A stretch of 64,000 bases of DNA from Psychroflexus salis (GCF_014640175.1 NZ_BMGL01000003.1:67070-131069); one strand, 5' to 3'. Positions 54,482 to 63,511 are shown, counted from the stretch's first letter. Translations and numbers: made by a program. Notes: generated by a model not told the origin, from the letters alone.

Positions 54482-55830
54482 TGAAATTGCATAGAATTAC
54501 ATATTTCTTATTCACTTTGTGTTTGTTGGCTTGTAACAAAGAAAAACAACCTATTTCAGTTGAAAGGTCTGATTATCATGCTGCGATGGATGTTTTAACG
54601 GAAGTTATGATTCATGATATTTTCTCTCCTCCTGTAGCTAGTCGAATATATGTTTATCCAAATATTGCAGCTTACGAAACTTTAAATTCAAACCCTAAAA
54701 ATTCAACTTACCATTCTTTAACAGGACAGCTTACTAATTTTGAAGCTTTGCATCTTGTCCCTAACTCAAGCGAAGTAAATTATAATTTAGCCGCTTTAAT
54801 TGCCTATTTAGATGTTGCAAAAGAGTTGGTTTTTTCGGGTGAAATGATTTTACACTACAGAGACAGCCTTTACACAAATTGGGAAAAAATAAATAAGAGC
54901 GAATTTGAATATTCAAAGGACTATGGATTAGAAGTTTCTAAACAGGTAATCGATTGGATGCAAAAAGATGCTTATGCTGAAACCCGAACTATGCAGGATT
55001 ACAATATCTTTAATAATACACCAAGTGCATGGAAACCTACACCGCCAGCTTATATGAAAGGCATTGAGCCTAATTGGAATAAACTTAGACCATTTACTTT
55101 AGATTCGGCTAGTCAATTTCAACCGCAAGCCCATCCCGAATTTTCAATGAAACTTGAAAGCTTATTTTATAAAGAATTAATATCAGTTTACAACGAAGTA
55201 AATAGAATAAGAGAACATGGCAATGAAAGTGAAGAAATTGCTATTGCCCGCTTTTGGGATTGTAACCCATTTGTAAGTGTTAATAAAGGTCATTTTATGT
55301 TTGCTGAAAAAAAAATAACACCAGGGGCACATTGGGTTGGCATCTGTAAAATTGCTGCAAACTTAACAGAAGCTGATTTGCGAAAAACTGTATTTGCACA
55401 TACCAAAACTAGCATAGCAATTGCCGATGCTTTTATTAGCTGTTGGGACGAAAAATATAGAAGTAATTTAGTGCGACCAGAAACTTTAATAGTAGAATTT
55501 ATAGATCCGGATTGGACACCGATTTTACAAACACCACCTTTTCCTGAATATACTAGTGGTCATTCAGTTGTATCTTCGGCTGCAGCAGAAGTTTTAACAG
55601 ATATTTTTGGCGATAAATTCACTTTTCTAGATAATACAGAATTGCCTTATGGTTTACCCGTAAGAGAATTTGAATCTTTTGAACATGCTGCAAGCGAAGC
55701 AGCGATTAGCCGAATGTATGGCGGAATTCATTATCAATCTGCAGTTTATGAAGGGAAGATTCAAGGTGTTGCCATTGGGAAATGGGTAAACAATCAACTT
55801 GAGTTTATTAAAAAAAATAATCATCTATAA
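54481..55830 (+). CDS. Vanadium-dependent haloperoxidase-family lipoprotein
   Basis: The 449-residue protein has a lipobox (CLLACNK) and a C-terminal PAP2/vanadium haloperoxidase core. The vanadate pocket can be seen: K325 in KYRSNLVRPET with R333, S359-G360-H361 in PEYTSGHSVV, R411 in ISRMYGG and H417 in GIHY, the expected axial ligand. Family members oxidise halides with H2O2, but many bacterial ones may be phosphatases. It overlaps the CRTAC1 gene by one base, a frequent pairing in Bacteroidota. Location is the periplasm or outside face of the outer membrane. Confidence 0.87.
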   Translation: MKLHRITYFLFTLCLLACNKEKQPISVERSDYHAAMDVLTEVMIHDIFSPPVASRIYVYPNIAAYETLNSNPKNSTYHSLTGQLTNFEALHLVPNSSEVNYNLAALIAYLDVAKELVFSGEMILHYRDSLYTNWEKINKSEFEYSKDYGLEVSKQVIDWMQKDAYAETRTMQDYNIFNNTPSAWKPTPPAYMKGIEPNWNKLRPFTLDSASQFQPQAHPEFSMKLESLFYKELISVYNEVNRIREHGNESEEIAIARFWDCNPFVSVNKGHFMFAEKKITPGAHWVGICKIAANLTEADLRKTVFAHTKTSIAIADAFISCWDEKYRSNLVRPETLIVEFIDPDWTPILQTPPFPEYTSGHSVVSSAAAEVLTDIFGDKFTFLDNTELPYGLPVREFESFEHAASEAAISRMYGGIHYQSAVYEGKIQGVAIGKWVNNQLEFIKKNNHL

Positions 55831-55948
55831 ATCCAATATTTTCTTTACAATTTGGATTAAATACTTTCTTTATCCAAATCTTTTTATTGTAAGAATTACA
55901 TAAAATTAACTTTAATTATAAGTTTAAGTTTTAAAAATATTGATAATC

Positions 55949-55979
55949 AAAAAAAGATTTAAAATTATAATCTTTTTTC
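55949..55979 (+). terminator. Weak terminator-like hairpin after the haloperoxidase gene
   Basis: AAAAAAGATT (55950-55959) pairs with AATCTTTTTT (55969-55978). It is entirely A/T-rich apart from one G-C pair. The surrounding gene-free stretch 55831-56151 is strongly AT-rich and otherwise contains only the promoter at 56097-56125. Confidence 0.4.
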
Positions 55980-56096
55980 TTTTTATAGCAATCTAAGCAG
56001 AATTCGTAATTGTATTCAAAACAATATTAGATTTTATTAAGTTGTAGTTATGTTATTAATTACAAACAGTTTTCTAAATAAAATATTAAAAATAAG

Positions 56097-56125
56097 GTAG
56101 GGTAGTTCTTTTAAAAATTGTTATA
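56097..56125 (+). promoter_or_regulatory. ECF-type promoter of the glycosyltransferase pair
   Basis: GTAGGGTA (56097-56104) is followed after 15 bases by GTTATA (56120-56125), 26 bases before the ATG at 56152. The two elements and the 23-base start-to-start distance match three other sites around the FecI-type sigma gene (62263-62291, 62294-62322, 63458-63486). No TAnnTTTG housekeeping element is evident. Confidence 0.65.
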
Positions 56126-56151
56126 AAAAAGTAACTAAAACTATTTTAAAT

Positions 56152-56889
56152 ATGCATTTGGCAATTGTAATTCCTTGTTATAATGAAGCTGATCGTTTTC
56201 CTTTTAGTTTATATAAAGATTTTTTAATAAAAGATGCATTAAAAGAAGCTTTACTAGTATTTGTAAATGATGGTTCAAAAGATAGAACTTTTAAAATATT
56301 AAAAAATTTACAAAGCCAATTTGCAAAACAAGTTGAACTTATTAATTTACCTACAAACCAAGGAAAAGGCAATGCCGTAAGAGCAGGAGTTTTACATGTT
56401 TTACACACAAAAGATAAAGTTAATAAAATTGCTTTTTTAGATGCTGATTTAGCAACATCATTAGATGAATGTTTAGAACTAAGTAAAAAAGTTAAGAATG
56501 ATATATTATTAGTATTTGGCTCAAGAATTAAGAAATTAGATAATGAAATTAATAGAAAACTATACAGGCATTTGCTTGGAAGAGTTATTGCTACTGCTAT
56601 TTCTCATTCTTTAGAGCTGAGCGTTTACGATACGCAATGCGGTTGTAAGGTTTTTTCAAAGGCTACTGCTCAAATCGTTTTTAAAGATACTTTTATATCT
56701 AAATGGTTATTTGATGTAGAGATATTTTTTAAACTTAAAGAAAAATATTCAATAGCTCTTATAAAGAAGAATATTAAAGAAATTCCTTTAAAACGATGGG
56801 CAGACTGTAGTGGCTCAAAAATAAGTATTACTTACTCTTTAAAAGTTTGGTATGATTTACACAAAATAAAAAAACAGTATGCAAAATGA
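56152..56889 (+). CDS. Family 2 glycosyltransferase (dolichyl-phosphate glucosyltransferase-like)
   Basis: The 245-residue protein is a GT-A fold family 2 transferase with the opening VIPCYNEADRFP, VNDGSKDRT, GKGNAVRAGV, and a metal-binding LDADLATS. The form DADLAT, the later TQCGCKVF and WLFDVEIFFK point to the dolichyl/undecaprenyl-phosphate beta-glucosyltransferase branch. It lacks C-terminal transmembrane helices. It would load a sugar onto a polyprenyl phosphate carrier at the cytoplasmic face. It overlaps the GT39/ArnT-like gene by four bases, whose product would use that lipid-linked sugar. Confidence 0.88.
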   Translation: MHLAIVIPCYNEADRFPFSLYKDFLIKDALKEALLVFVNDGSKDRTFKILKNLQSQFAKQVELINLPTNQGKGNAVRAGVLHVLHTKDKVNKIAFLDADLATSLDECLELSKKVKNDILLVFGSRIKKLDNEINRKLYRHLLGRVIATAISHSLELSVYDTQCGCKVFSKATAQIVFKDTFISKWLFDVEIFFKLKEKYSIALIKKNIKEIPLKRWADCSGSKISITYSLKVWYDLHKIKKQYAK

Positions 56890-58298
56890 ATAAATTCTTG
56901 AAAAAAAATCAATACTCCATAACCATAATTATTATTATAGTTATACGATTATTTTTAAATGCCATACTTCCATTAATGGATAAAACTGAAGCACGCTATG
57001 CAGAAATTGCAAGAATTATGTTTGAAACAGGTAATTGGATAATTCCACAGATTGATTATGGTGTTCCATTTTGGGCTAAGCCACCTTTATCTATATGGCT
57101 AAATGCACTTAGTTTTCATGTATTTGGTGTTAACGAATTTGCTGTTCGTTTTCCTTCATTTTTGTTGAGTTTATTGATATGGCTAGTGCTCTCAAAACTA
57201 ATTTATTCAAAAAACGAAAAACTAATTTTAGGATTAGTTTTGTTTACTTTACCTCAATTTTTGTTACACGCAGGTGTAGTTTCAACAGATATGACCTTAT
57301 TATTTTCTATATGTTTAGTAATGGTTGGGTTTTATAAACAAATTACCTTTTCTAAAAAAACATATTGGGGTTTTTTAATTTTTATAGGTTTTGGCTTAGG
57401 TTTGTTAGCAAAAGGTCCCATTGTTTTTGTACTCACATTACCAGTTTTATTTCTCTGGGTGTTGTGGTTCAACCAATGGAAATCACTTTGGAAAAAAATA
57501 CCAATTTTAAGTGGTATTTTAATTACATTTTTGATAGCAGTTCCTTGGTATTATTTAGCTGAAAAAGCTACTCCAGGCTTTATAGATTACTTTATTGTAG
57601 GTGAACATTTAAAGCGATTTGTAGACGCTAGTTGGGACGGAGATAAATATGGTTTTGCAAAACAACAACCTATGGGCATTATTTGGTTATTTTTAATTTT
57701 ATTTAGTCTACCTTGGATAGCTTTTTTGTTGTTCAGAAGTTTGAAAAGGTTTAAATTAAAAACAATTATAAAACGTGTTTCTTCTAAAAAATATGTGTTG
57801 TATTTAGTACTTTGGTTGGTGTGGACACCTTTGTTCTTTACTTCTTCAAAAAGCTTGATTCATACATATATGTTGCCTTGCACATTACCTTTAGCTCTTC
57901 TAGTTGTTCACTTCTGGAAATACTTTTCAAAATCCAAAACAAATATCAGTATAGCCTTTTCACTTCCTTTGTTAGCATTTTTATTAGGTATAGTGGCATT
58001 AAACTTCAGTTTATTTAAAACTTATGCAAATTCTGATAAGTACTTGGTTAAAAATAATATAGATAAAAAGCTCTTTTATTTACAAGAGAAAACTTACTCT
58101 AGCCAATTTTATAGCCAAGGAAATATTAACGTCATTTCTGCTAATGACTTTAAAACTAAAAATTATCCAGATGAAGACTTTTTATTGTTGGTTAGAAAAA
58201 AAATATTGAAGAGACAAAAGAACTTAGATCTTTCAAATTTTCAAAAAATAGAAGAATCGAATCAATCGGTTTTATATAAGTTTATTACTCATAATTAA
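56886..58298 (+). CDS. ArnT-like (GT39/PMT-type) membrane glycosyltransferase
   Basis: The 470-residue protein has about eleven transmembrane helices. The first external loop carries LMDKTEARYAEIARIM, equivalent to the conserved DE(T)RYAE catalytic loop of ArnT, followed by GNWIIPQIDYGVPFWAKPPL and HVFGVNEFAVRFPS. Members transfer sugars from undecaprenyl phosphate to lipid A or other envelope targets on the periplasmic side. It is coupled by a four-base overlap to the GT2 gene. Its stop overlaps the end of the convergent TonB-receptor gene. Both genes appear to be in the ECF-sigma regulon. Confidence 0.88.
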   Translation: MNKFLKKNQYSITIIIIIVIRLFLNAILPLMDKTEARYAEIARIMFETGNWIIPQIDYGVPFWAKPPLSIWLNALSFHVFGVNEFAVRFPSFLLSLLIWLVLSKLIYSKNEKLILGLVLFTLPQFLLHAGVVSTDMTLLFSICLVMVGFYKQITFSKKTYWGFLIFIGFGLGLLAKGPIVFVLTLPVLFLWVLWFNQWKSLWKKIPILSGILITFLIAVPWYYLAEKATPGFIDYFIVGEHLKRFVDASWDGDKYGFAKQQPMGIIWLFLILFSLPWIAFLLFRSLKRFKLKTIIKRVSSKKYVLYLVLWLVWTPLFFTSSKSLIHTYMLPCTLPLALLVVHFWKYFSKSKTNISIAFSLPLLAFLLGIVALNFSLFKTYANSDKYLVKNNIDKKLFYLQEKTYSSQFYSQGNINVISANDFKTKNYPDEDFLLLVRKKILKRQKNLDLSNFQKIEESNQSVLYKFITHN

Positions 58299-60808
58299 AA
58301 ATAAAAAGTAGCAAAAAAATTAGGAGTAAAACCTAAATTGGTTAACCTTCTAGTCAATATGATTGTGGATGTATTGTCTAATTCATAAAATTCATTTAAA
58401 GCAGTTCTTCTATTAAAAACATTCATTACACTTGCCCCAAATTTTAAATTTGATTTTTTTAAATTCATATTATAATCAACCGAAGCATTTACCTGAAAAT
58501 AAGTGGGTAAATTTTCTTGATTTGGCATATTATACTGAATTTGCGGGTTTACATCTATATTTACAATTGGGTTGTTTTCATTTACAGTTGTAAAAGGTCT
58601 GCCAGTATGAAAACGGCCTGCCATAGAAATCGAAAATTGCTTGTATTGGTAGCTAATTCCTGTTGCATTAGCGAAACTTAATTCAAAATTATTCGGAAAA
58701 ACTGAGGGTGAAAAATTTCTAAAATTATAATCGTTTTTACTCAAAGAAAAATTGGTCCATAACCGAATTTGTTTCCATTTTTTTTGAAGTAAACTTTCCC
58801 ATCCATACGTAGTATAGGATCCTAAAATATTTGCGAATTCTAATTGATTTTGAAATCCTTGACTTTTAGAATTAAATCCTTCTACCATTTTGTAATATAC
58901 TTGCGACTGTAGCAGCCAACCTCGATCTGAATACTGCCAACCTAATTCTATTTGTTGGCTTTTAGCCAACTGAAAATCATCCTTGTTATTTAAAGACCAT
59001 CTTCGTTGATCTACTCCAAAAAAATCTTGCTGTTGTTCGATTAATTGGCTTATACTTTGGTGTTTTTGCTCTCCAAGCAACAAAAGTTGGTGTTGGTTAT
59101 TGAGTTGATATATTATATTTAATCTCGGTTCAAAAACCACTTCATCTATTCTACTGTAATAATTTGTACGTAAGCCAATTTGGTTCTGGAGCTTATTACC
59201 AAAGCTTTTTTGCTTCCATTCAGCAAATAAAGAATGGATTTGTACTACTTTTTTATCCAATTGAAAAATAGAAGGAAATACTACTCGATTTTGGTTAGTT
59301 ACCCCAATCTCTTGAAAATCATAACCAATTAATAAACTTTGTTTTTCTGAAAATTGTAATTGGTGTAGGTAACTTATTTTAAAATCGATAATTTCATTCT
59401 TTTGCTCTATAGATTGACTTGAAATTATTGAAGAATTAAAGCCTTCTAGGTTATAAAATGATCCTGAAATTTGTATTTCACTTTTGTTTTTCTTATTCCA
59501 ATTTCTTTCCCAATTAAGCATGGCTAAATAACTTTCTTGACTTAATAAGTTTGCTGCTCGCTCGTTGGTAGTTCGATTTACTTCATCAAAATCCAATTGG
59601 TTTTGAAAACCTAACAATCCAGCCCTTAATACATCTTTTTCTGTTGCTTTGTACTGTACATTTACCGATAAGTCTTGAAAAAAGAAATCTACATCGCTTG
59701 TTTTAATGTCTTCTTGAATTGTATTTACAACATCAGTATTCTGAAAAACCCGTTCAGAAAACTGAAGGTAAGTAGGTGATGTAAGTTCGTTAGTAAAAGA
59801 AACTCGCATTGCTGCATCAATCTTCCATTTGTTATTTATTTGTTGGCTTGTTGCTATGCTAGTGCCTAACATATTTGCATGAATTGTATTTGAATTTTTT
59901 GCATCAAATTCACTAAAAGTTTTAATATCCATAACAGAAGATAGACCTTCATTGTACTTGGCAGAACTTCCATTTTTATAAACCTTAATTTCGTTAGGAG
60001 CAAACGAATTTAAAGCAGAAATCATTCCAAAAAAATGTCCTGTTTGATACATTCTAACGCCATTCCATAAGATTAAGTTTTGATCGTGCGTGCCCCCACG
60101 CGTATTAATTTCGGCTATGCTTTCGGTTGTGCTTAAAATTCCAGGGATGTATTGTAAACTATGAAAAGCATCAGGTTGTACAAGTCCAGGAAGGCTTTCC
60201 ATTTGGTTTGGTTTAATGCTAATGGCCAAGTCGTTTTCTATACGTATTCCAGTTGTTAAGTAATCGGTTATAATTACTTCTTTTAGTTTTTCAACTGGCA
60301 TTATAAGTACTTTTTGGCAGGTAGCACTTTTTGGTAAAGGAGAAAAGTCTTCAACTAGGGTGTACTTAAAATCTTGCAAACTTAAATGGGTAATTTTTGC
60401 ATTATCTGTTATAAATACTTTGCCATATTGATTGCTTTGGTAGCTTTCCTGATGGTTGACTAAAAATTGAAGTTGGGGAAGTGATTGGTTTGAGCTAAAA
60501 TCGATAAATTCTAAACAGTAACTATACTTTTGTAAACTTAGGTTGTAATAATTAGCTCTGTAATTTTCGTATTTTAAATTAGTATGCAAATAAATTTGAT
60601 GCAAAATGGACGAAAGATCATCTTTTTCATTCAACGTAAATGAAACTTGAATTTGCTTAACTTCTTCGGGTAAATAATTAAAATTTACCTTGTATTTGCT
60701 TTCCACATACTGCAGTAGCTCAATTCCATTTTTAAATTGAGTTTGCGAAAAGCTCAGTAAGCTAAACAAACTTAAAGCTAAAAAGATGTTTAATTTATTG
60801 CATTTCAT
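58295..60808 (-). CDS. TonB-dependent receptor with N-terminal STN signalling domain
   Basis: The 837-residue protein has a signal peptide (LLSFSQ), an N-terminal STN-like domain (about 25-95, VESKYKVNFNYLPEEV), a plug domain (about 190-330; SLPGLVQPDAFHSLQYIPGI, EINTRGGTHDQNLILWNG) and a 22-strand beta barrel ending in aromatic residues (FFATFYF). The STN domain allows signalling to the anti-sigma factor. The substrate is not evident; no SusD-like partner is present. The ATG at 60808 overlaps the FecR-like gene by 14 bases. It is the third gene of a sigma-FecR-receptor operon. Confidence 0.93.
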   Translation of the reverse strand: MKCNKLNIFLALSLFSLLSFSQTQFKNGIELLQYVESKYKVNFNYLPEEVKQIQVSFTLNEKDDLSSILHQIYLHTNLKYENYRANYYNLSLQKYSYCLEFIDFSSNQSLPQLQFLVNHQESYQSNQYGKVFITDNAKITHLSLQDFKYTLVEDFSPLPKSATCQKVLIMPVEKLKEVIITDYLTTGIRIENDLAISIKPNQMESLPGLVQPDAFHSLQYIPGILSTTESIAEINTRGGTHDQNLILWNGVRMYQTGHFFGMISALNSFAPNEIKVYKNGSSAKYNEGLSSVMDIKTFSEFDAKNSNTIHANMLGTSIATSQQINNKWKIDAAMRVSFTNELTSPTYLQFSERVFQNTDVVNTIQEDIKTSDVDFFFQDLSVNVQYKATEKDVLRAGLLGFQNQLDFDEVNRTTNERAANLLSQESYLAMLNWERNWNKKNKSEIQISGSFYNLEGFNSSIISSQSIEQKNEIIDFKISYLHQLQFSEKQSLLIGYDFQEIGVTNQNRVVFPSIFQLDKKVVQIHSLFAEWKQKSFGNKLQNQIGLRTNYYSRIDEVVFEPRLNIIYQLNNQHQLLLLGEQKHQSISQLIEQQQDFFGVDQRRWSLNNKDDFQLAKSQQIELGWQYSDRGWLLQSQVYYKMVEGFNSKSQGFQNQLEFANILGSYTTYGWESLLQKKWKQIRLWTNFSLSKNDYNFRNFSPSVFPNNFELSFANATGISYQYKQFSISMAGRFHTGRPFTTVNENNPIVNIDVNPQIQYNMPNQENLPTYFQVNASVDYNMNLKKSNLKFGASVMNVFNRRTALNEFYELDNTSTIILTRRLTNLGFTPNFFATFYF

Positions 60809-61685
60809 TATCAACAAAAATATAATTATTCTTGTTGATTTGTTTGATATCTATAGAATAAGTTGAAGCAATTACAGAAAGACTTTCTTGTAAATTATTA
60901 AAAACTAAAGTTCCCGTAAATGCAGAAGGATTTTGCAAAGTAGAATAATCAACTTCTATAGAAAACTGTTCTGAAATTAAGCTTATTAAATCCTGTAAAG
61001 CTATAGCATTAAACTTAACTTCATCATTTATCCATATGGGTTGATTGTAATTAAAGTTTTTTTGATTAATTTTCTTATTTACCAAATCAATCTCAACCGA
61101 TTTATTGGGTTGTAACACTTTTTTTTGATTATCGAAATACACAGCAACTTCACCTTCAAAACACATTACCTTAAAATTTGTCGAGTCACTTTCTACACTA
61201 AACTTAGTACCAAGTACTTCTATTTTTCCGTGTTGTGTGTTTACAGTAAATTTTTTGCCTTTTTCAACTTCAAAAAAAGCTTTACCACGGAGTTCGACTA
61301 CACGATTTAAAAACCAAAAGTAAGAATTATAACTTAGGCTTGCTTTGCCCTGTATATGTACGTTAGATTGATCGGGTAAAATTATATTACTAAGACTATT
61401 TTTAGTATTGATGGAAGAATTACCCATAAAAAAAAGGCTGGAGCCAATACCTAGAATTAAAGCAATACTAGCTGCAACCTTTATGTATATCGATAAATTG
61501 CTTTTATTTTTTTTAGCTGAATTAATGCGTTGCTTAACTTTTTCTTTATTGTAGCTAGGAGTTTGCAAATCTGCACTATAATCTTTTATTTTTTTAAACA
61601 AAGCAAGGTCGGGTATGTTTTTCGCTTCATCTTCACTTAATTGCCCGTTTATCCATTTTGATAATTGTAATTTTTCTTTCATCAT
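60795..61685 (-). CDS. FecR-family anti-sigma factor
   Basis: The 296-residue protein has a cytoplasmic N-terminal region, one transmembrane helix (about residues 67-88, IKVAASIALILGIGSSLFFM), the FecR periplasmic domain with FFEVEKGKKFTVNTQHGKIEVLGTKF-type sequence, and a DUF4974-like C-terminal domain resembling an STN fold. It would bind the STN domain of the receptor and control the FecI-like sigma factor across the inner membrane. Gene order sigma - FecR - receptor is the classical cell-surface signalling arrangement. Confidence 0.92.
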   Translation of the reverse strand: MMKEKLQLSKWINGQLSEDEAKNIPDLALFKKIKDYSADLQTPSYNKEKVKQRINSAKKNKSNLSIYIKVAASIALILGIGSSLFFMGNSSINTKNSLSNIILPDQSNVHIQGKASLSYNSYFWFLNRVVELRGKAFFEVEKGKKFTVNTQHGKIEVLGTKFSVESDSTNFKVMCFEGEVAVYFDNQKKVLQPNKSVEIDLVNKKINQKNFNYNQPIWINDEVKFNAIALQDLISLISEQFSIEVDYSTLQNPSAFTGTLVFNNLQESLSVIASTYSIDIKQINKNNYIFVDNEMQ

Positions 61686-61725
61686 TCAATATTTTTTAAT
61701 TTAAGAACTTCAAATGAGTTGGTGT

Positions 61726-62244
61726 CTAAATTTCTTTAATGTGTTTTCGTAAATGTTGTAATGCTAAACTCATTCTTTTTTCAACAGCCTTAAGGCCAAT
61801 GTTTTCAATTTGTGCAATCTCTTTATAGCTTTTCCCATTAATTCTATGCAGCAAAAAAACACTTCGTTGCTTCGGATTTAGATTTTCGATGGCGCTTAAT
61901 AATCGCTTTTTAAATTCTTTCTCTTCTAATAAAAATTCTGGAGATTGGTTATTTTCGTTAGTTTTACTGTACTGATTTTTATACTTTAATTTCACTTTTT
62001 GGTGGTGATGCTTGTTAATTAACCAATTGTTAGAAACGGTGTATAAAAAAGACTTGGCCTTTGCATAAGGTACATCTTTGCACTTTTTCCATAATTTAAT
62101 AAAACTTTCTTGTACCACTTCTTCTGCCCATTCCACATTGCCAAATTTGTAATAAAAATGATGAAATATCGGTTCTGCATATTCTTCATACACTTTATTG
62201 TAAATACGTTCTTCGCAAACTTCTGTAACTAAATCTCGATTCAT
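61726..62244 (-). CDS. FecI-type ECF sigma factor
   Basis: The 172-residue protein has sigma region 2 (WAEEVVQESFIKLWKKC, AKSFLYTVSNNWLINK) and region 4 (LNPKQRSVFLLHRINGKSY and KEIAQIENIGLKAVEKRMS). It belongs to the FecI-like group of Bacteroidota. It is the first gene of its operon. The upstream region carries the motif GTAGGGTA-N15-GTTTTA that also occurs before three other genes nearby, so autoregulation is likely. Confidence 0.93.
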   Translation of the reverse strand: MNRDLVTEVCEERIYNKVYEEYAEPIFHHFYYKFGNVEWAEEVVQESFIKLWKKCKDVPYAKAKSFLYTVSNNWLINKHHHQKVKLKYKNQYSKTNENNQSPEFLLEEKEFKKRLLSAIENLNPKQRSVFLLHRINGKSYKEIAQIENIGLKAVEKRMSLALQHLRKHIKEI

Positions 62245-62262
62245 ATTCTGCTAGCTTATTTG

Positions 62263-62291
62263 TAAAACAGTTGAACTATATTTTACCCTAC
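62263..62291 (-). promoter_or_regulatory. ECF-type promoter of the sigma-FecR-receptor operon
   Basis: On the minus strand GTAGGGTA (62291-62284) is followed after 15 bases by GTTTTA (62268-62263), 19 bases before the sigma ATG. Its first element forms a perfect inverted repeat ACCCTA-CTTT-TAGGGT (62285-62300) with that of the divergent promoter. Confidence 0.65.
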
Positions 62292-62293
62292 TT

Positions 62294-62322
62294 TTAGGGT
62301 TATTGCTTTTTCAACTGTTATA
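62294..62322 (+). promoter_or_regulatory. ECF-type promoter of the repeat lipoprotein gene
   Basis: TTAGGGTT (62294-62301) is followed after 15 bases by GTTATA (62317-62322). The 23-base distance is the same as at the other three sites. A TACCTTTG at 62361-62368 could be an additional housekeeping element for the same gene. Confidence 0.6.
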
Positions 62323-62424
62323 TGTAAAATAATTACTTATTAAAACCTTTGAAAATTATCTACCTTTGCTACCAATTAGCTTTCTAAGATGTTTTTCATG
62401 TAAAATGAATATACAATTGTACTT

Positions 62425-63453
62425 ATGAAACAAAAATACTTGATTTTTTCAGCTTTTATCATCTTTTTAATTTTAGGATGCCAAAATGATGATTTTGAAT
62501 TTGATTATGATAGTACGACAACTATATCTTCATCTAGTTTATTAGGTTCTTTTTTACAGCGAAGTTTACAAAATGAAACAACAAAAGATAACTTCATTGA
62601 TGCTAGTAGTGCTGTAAAAATCGAATTTCCATACACTATTCAAATTAATAACCAAAGTTTTAACTTGATTGAAGAAGATGATTATCAGTCTGTTATTAAT
62701 TATTTAGAAAATGAAAACTTGACTTTTTATGGGGTAGATTTTTCATTTCCGTTGGAAGTTTCTCTGGTAAATTTCGAAAAAATCACTCTTCAAAATTTCA
62801 ATGAATTTGAAGCCTTAATAGCTAATTCTACTGAAAGTTCAGAAATTAATTGCATACATTTTACATATCCTATTGAACTAAATTCATTTAGTTCTTCCGA
62901 TGAAAACAGCACAACCCGTATTGTTAATAATCAAGCACAATTTTATAATTTCTTGCAATTTTTAAGAGAACAAAATGGTTTTTTTCAATTTACATATCCT
63001 TTAAAATTAAATATAAATGGACAAAATACCGAAATTAATTCTGTTGCCGATTTAGAAAATACCTTTAATGCATTAGCAAACCAATGTTTTGAACCAAATC
63101 TATATGTTCCATCTACACCTGTTAGTCAACTTGATGAATTTTTAATGGATGAAAGTTTTTTTGTTTTCAATTTATTTGAAGACGGTGAAGACGAAACAGA
63201 CGAAGTAGACCAATTTAGGTTTACTTTTAATGCAGATGCTACAATCTTGGTTCTAAATACGGAAAATCAAACTAACTCAAATGGAACTTGGCAAATAGAA
63301 GAACACACTAACCAAATTAAGCTCGTTTTAAGTTTTGAAGATGCTGCACTTGAAGAATTAATCGAAGATTGGGTAGTAGAAGAGTTTGGTAATAACAACC
63401 AAATTAGCCTTAGCGATGACCAAGATCAATTAATTTTTGAAAAACTTGAATAA
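62425..63453 (+). CDS. Lipoprotein with four internal 'FxYP' beta repeats
   Basis: The 342-residue protein has a lipobox (LILGC, Cys20) and an acidic, Asn-rich mature part. Four related segments occur at about residues 68, 106, 146 and 189 (FPYTIQIN, FSFPLEVS, FTYPIELN, FTYPLKLN), each followed by Ile/Leu and about 25 helical residues ending in a Leu/Phe pair. A separate C-terminal acidic domain (about 235-342, FRFTFNADATILVLNTEN) has lipocalin-like alternating strands. I do not recognise a named function. It is divergent from the FecI-like sigma gene and shares its promoter motif, so it is probably a surface or periplasmic partner of the TonB receptor. Confidence 0.75.
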   Translation: MKQKYLIFSAFIIFLILGCQNDDFEFDYDSTTTISSSSLLGSFLQRSLQNETTKDNFIDASSAVKIEFPYTIQINNQSFNLIEEDDYQSVINYLENENLTFYGVDFSFPLEVSLVNFEKITLQNFNEFEALIANSTESSEINCIHFTYPIELNSFSSSDENSTTRIVNNQAQFYNFLQFLREQNGFFQFTYPLKLNINGQNTEINSVADLENTFNALANQCFEPNLYVPSTPVSQLDEFLMDESFFVFNLFEDGEDETDEVDQFRFTFNADATILVLNTENQTNSNGTWQIEEHTNQIKLVLSFEDAALEELIEDWVVEEFGNNNQISLSDDQDQLIFEKLE

Positions 63454-63457
63454 AAAA

Positions 63458-63486
63458 GTAGGGTAGCCTAACTTTAAAATGTTTTA
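63458..63486 (+). promoter_or_regulatory. ECF-type promoter of the PepSY-like lipoprotein gene
   Basis: GTAGGGTA (63458-63465) begins four bases after the preceding stop codon and is followed after 15 bases by GTTTTA (63481-63486), 26 bases before the ATG at 63512. It matches the 56097 site in elements, spacing and distance to the start codon. Confidence 0.65.
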
Positions 63487-63511
63487 CTAATAAATTTAAA
63501 AACAACTAAAA

